Positions 1 through 12,241 of a stretch of 64,000 nt of DNA are shown here, piece after piece. The notes beneath the pieces were generated by a model. It had not been told where the DNA came from. It searched no databases and was given only the letters and a program-made list of their open reading frames with translations. Every line of letters starts with the position of its first letter. The first letter of the stretch is position 1. The DNA is from Blasia pusilla (Eukaryota; Marchantiophyta; Marchantiopsida; Blasiales): positions 26,226,001 through 26,290,000 of the forward strand of contig CM114274.1 in NCBI GenBank assembly GCA_050084515.1, given 5' to 3'. The translations under genes and the position numbers were made by a program.

Positions 1-221
1 ACCTCGATACTTCATGATTTTAATCCAGTGAAGGGAGTTAGGTACGCTCTGTGGCCGTCTTTGGAGGCCATCAACATTGTTGTGAACTCGTAATTTTCTG
101 TCTCTCGCGTTATGTTCCCATGCTTAGTATGCCTGTGTAGTTGACTACGAAGGTAAGTGACTCCACCTTTACAATATTGCCGAAGCTTTCGACTTACATG
201 ATGTGTCATATTTGCTTTCAG

Positions 222-3200
222 GTCTAATGGTAACCCGCTGAATCAGTCACCTGCACCCCCTCCACCCCCTTCCACCCCACCTCCTCCAGGAACACAACCA
301 AAGAAATCCCCTCCAAGAAGGACTCCACCCACTCCATCTAGTACAGCGCAACAGACTTCTTTCTGGTCCGGAGGGCGAATTGCTGGCATAACAATCGCAG
401 CTATCCTGGCTGTGGTGGCATCCGTTCTGATTTTCCTCTTTTTCAAGTGGAAGAATCGAGAAGAAAAAGTGTCGGAGAACGATAAGCAGACCAACAGTTC
501 GTCTTGGTTGGGACCTCTCATCCCACCTGCCAAAGGTAGTTTCTTGATGTTCCCGCCCCACAAAAAGCAGTTTGTCTTCCTGAGATGTATTAATGGGCAA
601 TGGCACCTCACTTTTCTCCGTCGTGCTGTTGTGATCCTTGATGACCATGTTATTTAAACGTCTAGAGTTGTGTGTTGGCTCTGTCACGAGTCTAACTGCA
701 AATTTTGGATTGTTGATGTGGACATAAATGTATCTTAAACTTTTCATGGAAAATTTCTACTCTGTACAAACAGAGAAGTCAAATAGTGATGCAAATTACT
801 TCAGTGCGCAAGGTACTTCGCCAAGTCCACTCTTGTTGTCCTGTCTTTTCGCCCTCGAGTTCCTTCCTTGTGGATTGGATCAGCGGTGAAAGCACAGACT
901 GCGGGCTGGTGACTTGGTTTTTGATTGCCTTCATACATGTCCACAGTATTCCTCGGAGAGAAGGAGTCCAAGGAAGACAAGATCAAGGCATCCCCTCCTG
1001 AGAAGACACTCAAGCTGCCTCCTTCAGGTTATAGACCAGTGCCTGGAGATATAAGCTCGGGTAGGCCATCATCGGTGAAGAGTTTAAGAACCGCCATTTC
1101 CGCATCTATATATTCGGTTGCGGATCTCCAGGTTGCCACCAACAGCTTTGCGCAGGAAAATCTCATAGGGGAGGGTTCCCTAGGTAGGGTATACCGAGCT
1201 GACTTCCCTGACAGCCAGGTATGTGTGCTGACGCTAGGCATTATAGCGCTAGTCTAGATCGGTTTCGAGCCCTGCAAAATGCTTGTTGTGTTGCTCTGAA
1301 TTATAACAAACATGTGTATCACACCTTGTAGAGACGGAGAGCCGTTGGATGACTGAAAGTTTGTTCTTGAACCAACTTCAACGTTTGACTACATTTGTGT
1401 TATTAATTTGATCACGTAATTCCACTTGTATGCAGGTGCTTGCAGTCAAGAAACTTGACACGTCTGCTCCAGTGGTACAAAATGAGGAAGATTTCCTGTC
1501 TATCGTAGGTAACATAGCGAGACTGAGACATGCCAATATCACCGCGCTTGTTGGGTACTGTGCAGAGCACGGACAGCGTCTCTTGGTTTATGAATACATT
1601 GCTCGAGGAACACTTCACGATGTTCTCCATTCCTCAGATGAATCCTCCAAGAAGCTGTCCTGGAATATGCGGGTGAAAGTTGCTTTAGGCGCTGCCCGTG
1701 CCCTTGAGTAAGTAACTCACGAATAATTCAAAGTCAAAACTCTGTTCAAGCTCCTTCTTGTTCCCCCCTTCCCTAATTTATTGCCCACACTAACTTGTCG
1801 ACCTTGAACTCTTGGTCTGCTTCTTTTCATAATTTGATTCTTATCCAGTTAGCGTCACCAGTTTTGAGTACATTTCTCATTGATACAATTGGTTGACCGG
1901 GTCGCACGCCAGAACATTCTGTCCTTCCATCTTGTCATCTTCCTGGATTCTTAGCTCAGCGTCCCCGGGTATGATTAATAAACTTAACGAAGGCAGTGGT
2001 CGTATTACATCTCATATCGTGAACTTCATGTTTGGATACCTGACTTCCACCCATTGTGTTCATGTAGATATCTACACGAAGTCTGCTTGCCTTCTGTAGT
2101 GCACCGCAACTTCAAATCTGGCAACATCTTACTCAACGACGATTTGAACCCCCATCTCGCTGACTGTGGTATCGCGGCTCTAATACCTTACAGTTCGGAG
2201 CGCCAGGTCAGCAGCAGCTGCAGTTCCTAGTAACGCCCCAGTGATATTCCTCATGCCTGTGTTCTTCCGTGCGTGTGCTCATGGAATCCTCGTCTGCTCG
2301 TGTGTTTCGTAGGTTTCCGCAAATATGGTGGGCTCATTTGGATACAGCGCTCCAGAGTACGCAATGTCTGGAGTATATACAGTGAAGAGTGACGTCTACA
2401 GCTTTGGCGTGGTGATGCTTGAGCTTTTGACAGGACGCAAGCCCCTCGACAGGTACTCGGTTGAGCGGATATCGAAGGCGTGTTGTATTGTGTTTTTATG
2501 TAGACCATCAGACCACGTAATGCGTAGCGGGAGTTATTCCTAGGGTCTCAACATCACCGAAATCCAAACTAAGTTGTATCTTTTGTGACCATGAAGAATA
2601 AACTAGTCATAGGATCGTGTTAGCTCGAAAGCTGCTTCTCATCGAGCATGATATTTTTGAGTTTAAAAGGTGTTAAACTATGTACATGCACAGTTCAAAG
2701 AATTTACACCACCTGGCCTTCGTCGGAATACAAACAGAGGCATTACAATCAATGCAAACTGGCGATGTCTGATGCTGTATCTTTCCGTGGTGTGCAGTTC
2801 AAGATCCAGACAGGAGCAATCATTGGTGAGATGGGCAATTCCGCAACTCCATGATATTGATGCGCTTTCTAGAATGGTGGATCCAGCATTGAAGGGCATC
2901 TACCCCGCCAAGTCTTTATCTCGCTTTGCAGATATCGTCGCTCTGTGTGTTCAGGTGAGGTCAATTATCTATGTAGCTGGGTCTCGCATATCCAGACTGA
3001 AGGTGTTTCCAGCCAGATCCATGATGTTTTGGCATTTTTCTTCCGTGATCGAATTTGATATAAAGCTTTTCATATGTGGTCTTACCGATTCCAAAAACTG
3101 ATGCGTTGAAGTCCCCGGTGTGTCGCGTGGCAGCCTGAACCAGAATTCCGACCACCCATGTCAGAAGTGGTGCAAGCTTTGGTGCGTCTCATGCAGAGGG

Positions 3201-3292
3201 CAAGCCTCAGCAAGCGTCGATCGGGAGATGACTTGGGGGCATCCCAACGAAGTCTCGATAGACAAGATCATCCATCTGATCACTCGACTTAG
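222..3292 (+). CDS. STRUBBELIG-receptor-family (SRF) receptor-like kinase, 5' end outside window
   Basis: Exons that join in frame through GT-AG introns: 222-535, 947-1218, 1436-1707, 2068-2206, 2313-2452, 2798-2954, 3134-3292 (TAG). Exon 1 encodes a proline-rich extracellular stretch ([13 protein letters not shown]), then a membrane helix (about 370-445, ending [10 protein letters not shown]). Exon 2 is the juxtamembrane part and the P-loop region ([12 protein letters not shown]). Exon 3 has the VAIK-type lysine (VLAVKK) and the hinge. Exon 4 carries the catalytic-loop equivalent HRNFKSGN and DCG in place of DFG. Exon 5 has the APE equivalent SAPEYAM and the [20 protein letters not shown] block; exons 6-7 finish the C-lobe ([21 protein letters not shown]). 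SRF proteins are plasma-membrane LRR receptors whose kinase is typically atypical; loss of HRD Asp and DFG Phe is visible here, so it is probably a pseudokinase that signals by scaffolding. The LRR ectodomain and start codon lie upstream of position 1. The reading frame is open throughout, so this looks like a live host gene. Confidence 0.93.
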
Positions 3293-5640
3293 AGGTGCAT
3301 ATTTCGTCCAGATCCTTGTTAAGGAATGGTGATCTTATAACCCGGATGAAGTTTTCCCGAAATATCGGCTCCTAATTCCTCTGGAGGTATAACTATGAGA
3401 CACGGTGTCAGCGTTTCTTACAGAGGCCGGTATCAGTCAAACCTATCATGCTATTGGTCCTTTTGGAATTTGTCCGGCGCGCAGCTACACATATCCCCTT
3501 GCTGCTCAAGTGTCTAAGCCGCAGTCTTGGATACTCTGTTGGCCGTGGGGTTGGACATGTCCTGAACTTGCCAACAGGACCAATTTTGGAACCATCAATT
3601 GCAACCTGGGAATTCTTATTCGGGATAGTTACAGAGCCAGGTTGATCTTGAATGAAGAGTGAACGTGTTTAGGCTATCTATCTATAGTGTCAGATCCTTG
3701 ATGGGATTTTAGGGACCTGTCCATGGAGAGGCGAAAGAAGATGGCGTTTATCTATGGACTGAACCACCCTCATGTACCGGACTGGCTGTAGTTCAGACAA
3801 AGGCGACATGTTTTCCAGTAACCTCACCAACAGCAGTGTCACCGCAAACGAAATTATTCTTTACGGAGAACTATTTAGATTGCTTCAGCTTTCCACATGC
3901 ATATCCTCGATCCGGTTATTCCTGACGAGTACCAGCCAAAGACGAGCGAACATCAGAGCAAATCCCGGTCAATACAGCTTTGCTTGTAAGTTCATGATGC
4001 CCAGGAATATGGAACAGGACAAAGTGTAAACCTTTCGGGTTCCCCACAAGAAACAGGTTTTGGCTGCGTCCTAAAGCTCCGACGAGCCCCACTTTTCAAA
4101 TAATTTAAGCTCACAACCTTCCATTGTTGGATGGGTTTTGCATTGCACTTGGGGTGTGTACCCCTGGATGTAGTGACGGCGTTGTTTGTTCTCCTAAGGC
4201 AGTCTAAGACTTCGTTAGGAGTTTGTGGGGAGCAGAGTACGAAACTAATTAAATTGTGCAGTTGAGGTTTTGATGTGGAAAGGGGTCCCATGGTTCGATC
4301 TAGACAATGTTTTCAGTTCATGAACAGGTCATATTATGTAGTGGGTCTCTTTGTAGTCAGGCGCTCTCGGGATTAAGAAATGTGAAGAGAAATGCAATAT
4401 AGCGATTGACTAGTGGTTGTCGATTTTATTAAAGTCTGTAGTACGGAACTAAGTAGGAAAAGGACTTCATGTCCATCCATTGTACATTTCATACTTCTAT
4501 TCTTGCCTTAAGCTCCATTTTCAACTCTGGTAGGCTGCCAGCTAGTTTTGACTTTGTACTCGGCTTAGATGGACTCTTGGGCCTCACCAACGATTCTCAC
4601 AAGTATAAGCACGTGTGTTGATGTGGCTGGCGATTCTCACAAGTGTAGTACATGTAAGTGATTACCCATTCACAATGCAGGTAATAATTGGATTTGTCAA
4701 GAATCTTGGGTTGGCGAAAGTCTTTCTCTACGAAATGACTTCTGATGGAAGACGCTCAAAAAAGTGTATGTATAGAGTGGATCCGGTAACCGATGGAGCA
4801 CTGAAGCATGTCTTCTTGTGTATACGGATCACAATGAGCTCGCTCTCGTATGTCCTTGACTGTCAGAGCATGTGATCGATTTCCCTCCTTTAATCTGCAT
4901 TGTCTATGGCGGATTTCTTCTGATTGAAATTTCTGCATCATTCCTTCAAAAGGAGACGGGTTTTCTCTGACTTAAGCTATACTGGCAGATGGGTTGTTTC
5001 TGTAGTGCCGTCGGGATGTTCGCAAACTAGAGGTCCAATTGAAAGATTGGAAGCATTGGAAGATTTCCAATGCTTTCACAGAGATCGGAGGAAAGCAATC
5101 ATAGAACGAAAACGCGGCTATCAGCACAGAGTCGTGATCTAGATACATCTGGAGAGGTCTTGGTGAAGCTAACGATCCTGAGACTTGGTTTTCATTGTCC
5201 ATATGAAGCTTCTTCACCTTCGAACACACATACGAAGCGATAATCATCTTTCCGTACACTCCCCATGATTACCGTGCCTTGTCCCTGCGCTCCACTGAAC
5301 AGCCCTGTGAGATTACCACGGGGGAAGATGGACAAAGTTCTCTGCGAATATATTTCCCACCTGCGCACTGTTCGAGGACAAGTGTCGTTGGTTACTACCT
5401 GAGCGAGTGACACTTTACCAAAATCCATCAATTGAAAGCGCAAGTTGCCTGCGTGATTGTGTTCAACATCAGGTCACATATGGGATTCGGTCACGAATGG
5501 CATCAGCCACCAGCCATATGTGGCCTGATGCTGTTTGATGAATCTAATATCAGAGGCTTCGGACAAGGAAGCAACTCTCCCAATGTTGCCAGCAGTCCTA
5601 TCATTGTCATGGACAGGGTCTACACTAGACATCCTCCCGA
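3293..5640. other. Intergenic stretch 3' of the SRF gene
   Basis: The first few hundred bases should hold the SRF 3' UTR. Beyond that only short open frames occur on both strands and I recognise no domain. A minus-strand frame at about 5,190-5,440 (ending TIMGSVRKDDYRFVCVFEG) looks compositionally protein-like but could not be assigned. No tRNA, terminal repeats or transposon ends were seen. Confidence 0.4.
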
Positions 5641-5654
5641 ACTGTGGATTTCTA

Positions 5655-5969
5655 CTAGTAATCGTAACTTTTCAGATGGCTTGGCAATGAGACTTTTATG
5701 AAGATAGCAGCTACCCGAGCGTCACCTCGGCACCACAGTAAGTCTAATTCGCTGATTCGTACTTTCTCTAGCACAAAGGGTTGATGCACTTCTATATGCT
5801 TGGTGTGTGTGAACAGAACACTAGTGAGATAAATAGAGCTTATGTAGTCTTCACATATAACCGCAGCTTCTTTTAGGGCATATTCTAATTTAGAACGGAG
5901 ACCTTTTAGCCACACCGCTTGGCAAGTGGCGTTAGTTAAACCTCTATACTCGGCTTCTATTGATGGCAT
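5655..5969 (-). pseudogene. copia RNase H domain remnant
   Basis: The frame has the copia RNase H C-terminal pattern: AEYRGLTNATCQAVWL, then SSIYLTSVLFTHTKHIEVH and RVAAIFIKV, matching the usual ADIFTK region. The helix following the catalytic Asp-Ser (DNQSA-like) box reads CEDYISS. This is the 3' end of the pol of the copia element. No start or stop belonging to a real gene is expected here. Confidence 0.85.
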
Positions 5970-6299
5970 GGAGACAATCGTCTGTTTTTTTAGTCTATGA
6001 TGATATTAGTCTATTAGGAGTCCAAACACTAACTTCTCTACGTGAATAGAGATGTGAGTAAAAAAAACATTTGGCCTCATTCTGTAGTAGTTAGATTTTC
6101 TTAGTATGAGTAATTTTTCTCCCCGTGTGTGTTACTCCATGTTAACTTTTCTTCTCTCATCATCACCATTTTTTGTTCTTCCTTCTCCACGCTCTCTATG
6201 TTGTGTCTTGTTCTCCAGCCGTGTTAGTATATCTTGGATTTTGTTAAAAAAACTCGAAACTCATCGTGACACTTCCCATTGATAAGTAGTAACTTGATG

Positions 6300-7020
6300 T
6301 TGTCACATTATGTTTGAGATTCCTTCAAATTCATGTGAAATTTCCTTAGCCAAAAATTGACTCATCTGGCTAACATCTTCGATAATGTTTGGTTGGGCAT
6401 TTATTATGAATATAAGGGATGCTCCCAATTTTTGGTACAAATAGACCTCTATCTTCTCGTCGTTATCATCATGCATCAATTTTAGCGTGCTTGTTGGGAT
6501 AGGGCTGAATTTGCAATTTTTCATACCAAATTTTTGTACCAGTTTTGAGATATGGTGTTCCTGAGTTAGGTAGGTAACAAAATCTCCAAGCCTAAGAAAA
6601 CTGCAAGGCACCAAGATCTTTCATGCGGAATCAGTATGATAACCCACATTTGAATTAAGAATTTAACGATATTATCATATCAAGTGATGATAATGTCATT
6701 GATGTAGAGGGCTACTGTCACCACTCCAAGGGCATATCTCTTGATGTATAGATTTGCATAATTCTTATTCTTGCTGAAGTTGAGTCCTTCATCGTCACAC
6801 TAAAAAAATTAAGATCCACTCATAGTTTGCTTGCATCAATCTACAGAGGGTCTCCCATAGTTTGCATACTAGATGTTCATGTTCTCGTACTTGAAACCCC
6901 TTGGGTTGAGTGACGTACACTTCCTCCCATATTATAGTATTTAAAAATGCATTTTGGATGTCCGTTTGGTAGGAATGGGGTTCTTGCCAATTGGAAGTTC
7001 TACGAGCTTCCATGTCCCAT
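6300..7020 (-). pseudogene. copia reverse transcriptase remnant
   Basis: Two broken frames carry copia RT signatures. At about 6,800-7,013 the frame reads HSYQTDIQNAFLNTIIWEEVYVTQPKGF (catalytic TDIKNAFL-type box, first aspartate kept). At about 6,690-6,712 the second catalytic box reads LYINDIII, where family members have YVDD, so one catalytic aspartate is replaced by asparagine. The segment at 6,303-6,614 is the thumb region (EHHISKLVQKFGM). Stops and frameshifts between these pieces show that it is inactive. Confidence 0.82.
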
Positions 7021-7319
7021 TTTCAATGCTTTGTATTCTTCAAGCATGGCCTTGACCATCTTGGGTAGTTTTCCGCTTCCTCGGAGTTTCTTTGCTCATC
7101 CTCAACTTTGAAGATTTATCAATTGTGGTGAGTGCGAGAACCCTAACATAGTTTTCATTAAGGAAAGGTGGTGGCCCTAACAATTTGAATGGTCTAGCCC
7201 CTTGTGGAGATGGTACTTGATGCACCCGTTTGTGTATATGCGTGGTGGGTGTATCCTTTTTCTTAAAGAGATCAATTGTTTCAGTACTCAAAGTTGGATT
7301 TTTATAATCCCTTGCAACA

Positions 7320-8457
7320 ATCATCTCTTCATGATCATCCTTTTTTTTGTTATTTCTTGAAAAACATCATCCCGGCTGAAAATCACTTTGCAAAATAATA
7401 CTGGGCCAAAGAGTTTATACGTTGATTTAGTATCTCCATATCCAATAAAAATGCACCGTAGTGACTTATCTTCAAGCTTCCACGACTGAGCATTAGGTAC
7501 ATGCACCTAACCAATGATGCCAAAGATTCGCATGTGTTGAACTTTTGGTCTTTTCCCTACAAGTGCTTCCTCTGAGGCCATTGATGAAAAAGATTGTGTT
7601 GGTCATTTTTTCAATATATAAATGACAATGTTCATGGATTTTTCTTAGAAAGAGATACAAACATTGGTTTCCTTGAGCATGCATCACACCATCTCAGCTG
7701 ATTTCTTCTCTCCACCACTCTATTTGATTGAGGAAAATAAGTCTTCGTTAGTTGATGGTTGTTACCGTTTTCAGTTTAAATAGATTGGAATTCCTTGCTA
7801 ATGGATTTGCTTCCTTGATTTGTATGAATAGCCATCAAGGTGGTCTTGGATTTAGTGATAAAATGTATAGAGTTAATGTTGGTCTCCATTTTCATTTGCA
7901 CTAGGTTAAGGAAATTTATCACTTCCAGTTTTTGGCATAAGAAAAACACCCACATGTATCACGAGTAGTCATCATAATTAATATAAAGAATCATGCTCCT
8001 CCATTTGAGGGAACTTGAATTGAGCCTCCAAGGTCTATATAGACCAATCTGCATGGTGTACCAAATGCGGAAGATGTTGCCTTAGGAAAGTGATAGCCAA
8101 CTTGCTTACCTCTTAGGAAAGTTTGACATGTGTCAAGTTTTCTATGTAGGGGAGGGAGCCCCAACACCGTGTCTTATTTTTGGAGTATTTTAAAGCTTCT
8201 AACATTCACATATTAGCCATAACCCTTTTGCAAGTGGTTAATTAGGAGCAATGAAGTGCTAGTATTCGTGGAATCGGTGCTATCAAAACCTTGAAGAGTC
8301 TTCCAACCCTCTCTAGTTCTGCAATGACAACTTGAGTATGAGTGTTAATGACCGTGCATTCATTTTTTTTAGATGTCCTTCATCTTTGTGATTTGACCTA
8401 TGGAGAGAAGATTGTGCTTTAGTGAAGGGACGTGCCAAACATCAAAGATGGTTGTGG
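7320..8457 (-). pseudogene. copia integrase and pre-integrase remnant
   Basis: At 7,321-7,506 the frame has the typical copia integrase C-terminal SLRCIFIGYGDTKSTYKLF and VIFSRDDVF. At about 7,938-7,975 there is DDYSRYMWVFF with an in-frame TGA at the arginine. The piece next to the hAT-like insertion (8,395-8,457) reads FDVWHVPSLKHNLLSIGQ, the conserved block between protease and integrase. The frame resumes on the far side of the insertion at 9,141, which ties both halves to one element. Confidence 0.8.
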
Positions 8458-8458
8458 T
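8451..8458. repeat. 8-bp target site duplication (left) of hAT-like element
   Basis: GTTGTGGT, identical to 9,133-9,140 on the other side of the insert. Confidence 0.85.
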
Positions 8459-9132
8459 CAAGGTTACACATGGACAAAGTCCGTGTCCGCTGACATGGAC
8501 ATGTCCACGAACTTATGTATGTATCCAAGGGCCTGGGTATCCACGATCCCCAACTCAGCCTACCCTTGAGCATGTCGTGTGGACTTGGGTTGGCCGAGCC
8601 CGCACCTGTTTAGTGCGCGGGACTGAGCCTGGTCAATGGGGGCATGTCCGCCAAGGTTGCATGTAGACAAAGTCCGTTTCCGTAGACATGTCCATATCCG
8701 TGGAATTATGTCCATCCTATGGAAGGACTTGTCCGAATGGGCCCCATCTTTCCCTTCTTTTTCATTCCCCTTACTTGCCTTCGTGTTCAATACTCCCCCA
8801 TTTCTTTCTCCCTCCATCTCCACTCCCTCCTCCTTATTGCTCTCATCCTTGCCTTGCCTTCCATCATGGGCTATAAGTATGGGTCCCACCTCTTGGAACC
8901 CATGTCTATGGACATGTCCATACTTGTCCATCCATGTCCTTCCTAAGGAAGGACTTGTCCATTTTTGTGCAAACATGCTGCCCGCCCTATGGGCTGTCAT
9001 AGGTTGATGCGGGCTACATGCGAGCCACAAAACAGGTGCAAGCTTGACCAGCCCCAATCCATGCAATGGGCTTGGCGGATTGGATGCGGGCCTCGGATAT
9101 CCGTGCGGTTTTTCCGTTTTCGTGCAACCTTG
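8459..9132. mobile_element. Non-autonomous hAT-like DNA transposon inside the copia element
   Basis: The 674-bp insert is bounded by near-perfect terminal inverted repeats: CAAGGTTACAC at the left and, read from the right end, CAAGGTTGCAC. It is flanked by a perfect 8-bp duplication, GTTGTGGT, at 8,451-8,458 and 9,133-9,140. An 8-bp duplication with C-A-[A/G]-G-type ends is the hAT hallmark. No transposase frame is present, so it needs enzyme from elsewhere. An internal sequence at 8,652 (CAAGGTTGCATGTAGACAAA) copies the left end, so the element may itself be a composite. Confidence 0.85.
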
Positions 9133-9140
9133 GTTGTGGT
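9133..9140. repeat. 8-bp target site duplication (right) of hAT-like element
   Basis: GTTGTGGT, identical to 8,451-8,458. Removing the insert and one copy rejoins the copia pre-integrase frame. Confidence 0.85.
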
Positions 9141-9310
9141 AGCTCCATTTGGTAAGTTGATCTTCAAGGTCCCCTCACCTTCAATTGAGGAAATTTTTCC
9201 ATCACCAACTTTGACCTCATATCCATTTGTGACTTTTTGTTAAGTGGTGGATCAATCTTTTTTTTTGGTGATGTGATTGCTTGCTTTGCTATCGAGATAC
9301 CATCCCTCTT
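9133..9310 (-). pseudogene. copia aspartic protease remnant
   Basis: The minus-strand frame has WYLDSKASNHIT, the copia protease active-site block with the catalytic Gly replaced by Lys (DSK instead of DSG). It is followed by a VGDGKISSIEGEGTLKI-like stretch that needs small indels. The frame is cut by the hAT-like insertion at 9,132. Confidence 0.75.
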
Positions 9311-9479
9311 GTCTCACTTAAGCTATAAGAAGGAAAAAAAAGATCTTGGAGGGATTTTTGGTAGAATTTGGTGACAATGGTATAACTTCTTTGGTCACAA
9401 ACCCCTTTCCACTCCTCATGGGCACCTTCCTTGAAGGGTGTCTCTTTAAATTGGATTGAAACCAACAATCCTTTATTGT

Positions 9480-10210
9480 TTAGTTTGATCTTTTACGCAT
9501 GGTGCATGCGTTCTTACTGCTAGACTATGGCTTGTCCCTAAGTAGGCTATTGAGTCAATTTGGTGAGATTTCTCTTGGATTTGGCCACTTGTGACTCGAC
9601 TCATGTGAGCGTTGCTCAAAACATTTCTCGTTGTACATCTCTCTTTATGTCACAACAAGAACCGTTGAGCTTGTTGCATAGTTCTCTTGACTTTCTCTAT
9701 TGTCTCGATTTCTCTCTTCTTCTAACAACAAGGAGTAGGTCTTGGTTTATAAAAGTAATTGGTCCTTCATTGCAATGATATTGATGAATTTTTGATATGA
9801 GCATGGGTCGCAAGGATTACAATCATGTGCTTATCATATAGGGGCATATTTATTTCCTCTAGATTGTCTCTTAGTTGCTGGAATACAATTTGGTGTGTGT
9901 ATGTTGGAGCCTTTTTCCATCTGATTGGTGTAGAGCCTTCCAATGAATTTTGTACTAAGAGTTAGCACTCTTGTCATGCTCATGCCTACATGGACTGGAA
10001 ACGAGGTCTCAATAAAAAGCGGGTGATGAATCTACATAGGCAACTACAAGAGTATCCCATGCCTTCTTGATGAATTGCATATCAAACTCCTTTTTTGTAA
10101 CCTTCAACATGCCAAGGATATGAGAATCTTTTCATCAAACTATTCCATGGCCTTCTCATCCATGTCTCCCATGGGAAATTCAAATGACCTTCTTATAGAT
10201 CGTCACTCTA
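9480..10210 (-). pseudogene. copia gag remnant
   Basis: Translated fragments on the minus strand look like copia gag (UBN2-type): a KKAWDTLV-like piece near 10,050 and a LLLEERNR-like piece near 9,700. Many stops separate them. The identification rests mainly on its position between the primer-binding site and the protease. Confidence 0.5.
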
Positions 10211-10971
10211 TCTTATGGGAAATGTAAGTGAATGTGTCGTGCGAATACACATCGCTGGCAACATACATTGGCTATCATGAACACACATATCTAAGATCCA
10301 TCTACCTATGAATCCTAATATCTCTACACATGAACGACTCGACAACCCCAATAATAAAGTTGAACATGAACTGTAAACTTTGATCAAATCTGCAATCAAT
10401 CGTGCTTCATCTAGACAACCATATTCATGAATTAGATACACAGTGTTGTAATAGCAAGAGAAAGTGTACACAAGGGCTTAAAAAATGTGTGTGATCTTCC
10501 ATGAATCCTAGCCCACTCTTCAAGAGAGAATCCATGCTCAATACATGCAAGCTGCATTGTATCACGGATCCCAACACGGATATCCTAAGGAAGATGAGCT
10601 CCAAATGAGCTTCCTCCGAGGTATACCTCCCTTGGGCACCTCCATGGGTGACCTGTACACAGAGATCATCTCCTCTCATCAGATCACTAACGACTTGTAC
10701 ATAAAATACTAACAACTACATATGTGATCCCCTCATGTGACCAACTACCAACTAACCTACAACCCTATAGGTCCAAGTGGAGCCATACATGACTGGGAAG
10801 GTCAACTTCTCTAAGGTTGCCACTCCTCATAAAGGGAAGGGTTACCTACACTCGTAGCTCACCTCCTAAAAGCAAGTCACATGTGACCTCTCAAAATAGG
10901 GAAGCACAAGACCCCTCTAAGGCCTCGAAACTATCTCGCCCTACGCCTCAACTACCATGACAAATACCTTG

Positions 10972-10986
10972 CACTCTGATACCATA
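10972..10986 (-). other. Primer-binding site of copia element
   Basis: The minus strand reads TGGTATCAGAGTGC, close to the TGGTATCAGAGC typical of priming by initiator methionine tRNA in plant copia elements. It fixes the LTR boundary immediately to its right. Confidence 0.75.
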
Positions 10987-11270
10987 TGGCGATTTATTTT
11001 AATTTCTATACTATTATTGCCAATAACATATGCATCCTAAAATGAAATAACAATATAAATAGACATATCATTACCATTATTATTATTATTTTCCTTCATC
11101 AAATTTGCATGGAGAGGGGTTCCATTTGTTGGGAGGAATAGGTTTCGTATATGAGGGAGTAGGGTTTTAATTATGGGAGGAGTGGGGTGTAAAGATCCCC
11201 CAACTTCCAAAACTCTCTCTTTTATCTTTATCCCAATACACTAGTGAATGTAATAACGCACATACCAACA
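10987..11270 (-). repeat. Probable 5' LTR of copia element
   Basis: AT-rich sequence starting TGGCGATTT (plus strand) beside the primer-binding site. The outer end is not certain because no second LTR copy was found for comparison. It may end near ACCAACA at about 11,272. Confidence 0.5.
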
Positions 11271-12100
11271 ACTATCAATATTATTATTGGAGAGTGCTTT
11301 CCTGATTTGCAAATACCTTTATGTTTGAGACATGGCATCTGGGCAGCAAGAAATGTTTCATATGCTTCGGGCAGCAAAAAATATTTCACATATTACGGGC
11401 AGCAAGAAAAAAATTTGAATATGAATATATTATTCCCTTCGCGGGCACTAGCAAAAACTCCTCACACAATTTTTTGTTTCTAGTGCATAGCGTGGCACCT
11501 TACTAGTATTCACATTTAAACAGCTATTATACATGCCTGAGCTCCTAATGGATCGCAGACAACACTATTATTGTCCTAGGCAGCGTATAATACCCACAAA
11601 AATATGAGAGGGTCTGAATATGTGGTCACTGGTGTGTTGCGGTGAGATAACTAGTGAAGGTTAAGGTAAAACCTGTCACCATATGTGAAAGGTTGTACCT
11701 TAATTTAGTTATCTTTAAATGACACAGTGTTTAAAAAAGGCCTTCTATTAGAGGAGGGTTAATTTTCTAATCCCATTTTAATCATATTAATATAATACGC
11801 CTGCTATACATGGATGAAAATCACATGTGCATACCACCCGTTTGTTAATTTGAATTAATTAATTTAAATTAGCATTATTATATTAATAAAATTTGTACCT
11901 GCGTCATTATGAGAGGAGCCCATAATATATACGCGTCATCACCATAGAGCACTTCTGGTGATGACACGTATATATTATTTAGTCAGCTGGCTAAATAACT
12001 CCTCAAACCAAGCCGAGCCTCCCTGAAACAGATATCGTACTCCAGCAACCGGCATTTTTGTCCGCCTCTGATTTCAACCAGTGAAGGGTCTCATTGAGCC
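11271..12100. other. AT-rich sequence without recognisable gene
   Basis: Strongly AT-rich, with short frames only. Three short GGGCAGCAA-type motifs recur near 11,340-11,405. No element ends were identified. Confidence 0.4.
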
Positions 12101-12241
12101 CTGCCTCAGATATCTCCACTGCCATTAGAAACGTCTGGGATCACATTCCCTAAGCAAGCAGCCACATGAGCTCCCACCTTCAAGAGCACCCATATCATGA
12201 GGAGAGCAATCGCAGACAATGTTCTCATCCGTTTGGCATAC

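Larger units (their letters stand above)
5650..11270 (-). mobile_element. Degenerate Ty1/copia retrotransposon
   Basis: Reading on the minus strand, the order is 5' LTR, primer-binding site, gag, protease, integrase, RT, RNase H, which is the copia order (integrase before RT). All frames are broken by stops and shifts. The RT YVDD box has become YIND at about 6,690-6,712. The protease DSGA box has become DSKA near 9,280. A 674-bp DNA transposon sits inside the protease/pre-integrase region. No matching 3' LTR was found below 5,650, so the 3' end is probably truncated. The right boundary at 11,270 is approximate. Confidence 0.8.

Noticed and set aside
243-747. Minus-strand frames of 122 and 166 residues
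   Set aside because: They are antisense to the SRF exon at 222-535, which has clear family similarity and splice sites.
8560-9066. 168-residue minus-strand frame and overlapping plus-strand frames
   Set aside because: They lie inside the hAT-like insertion, overlap on both strands and show no transposase similarity.
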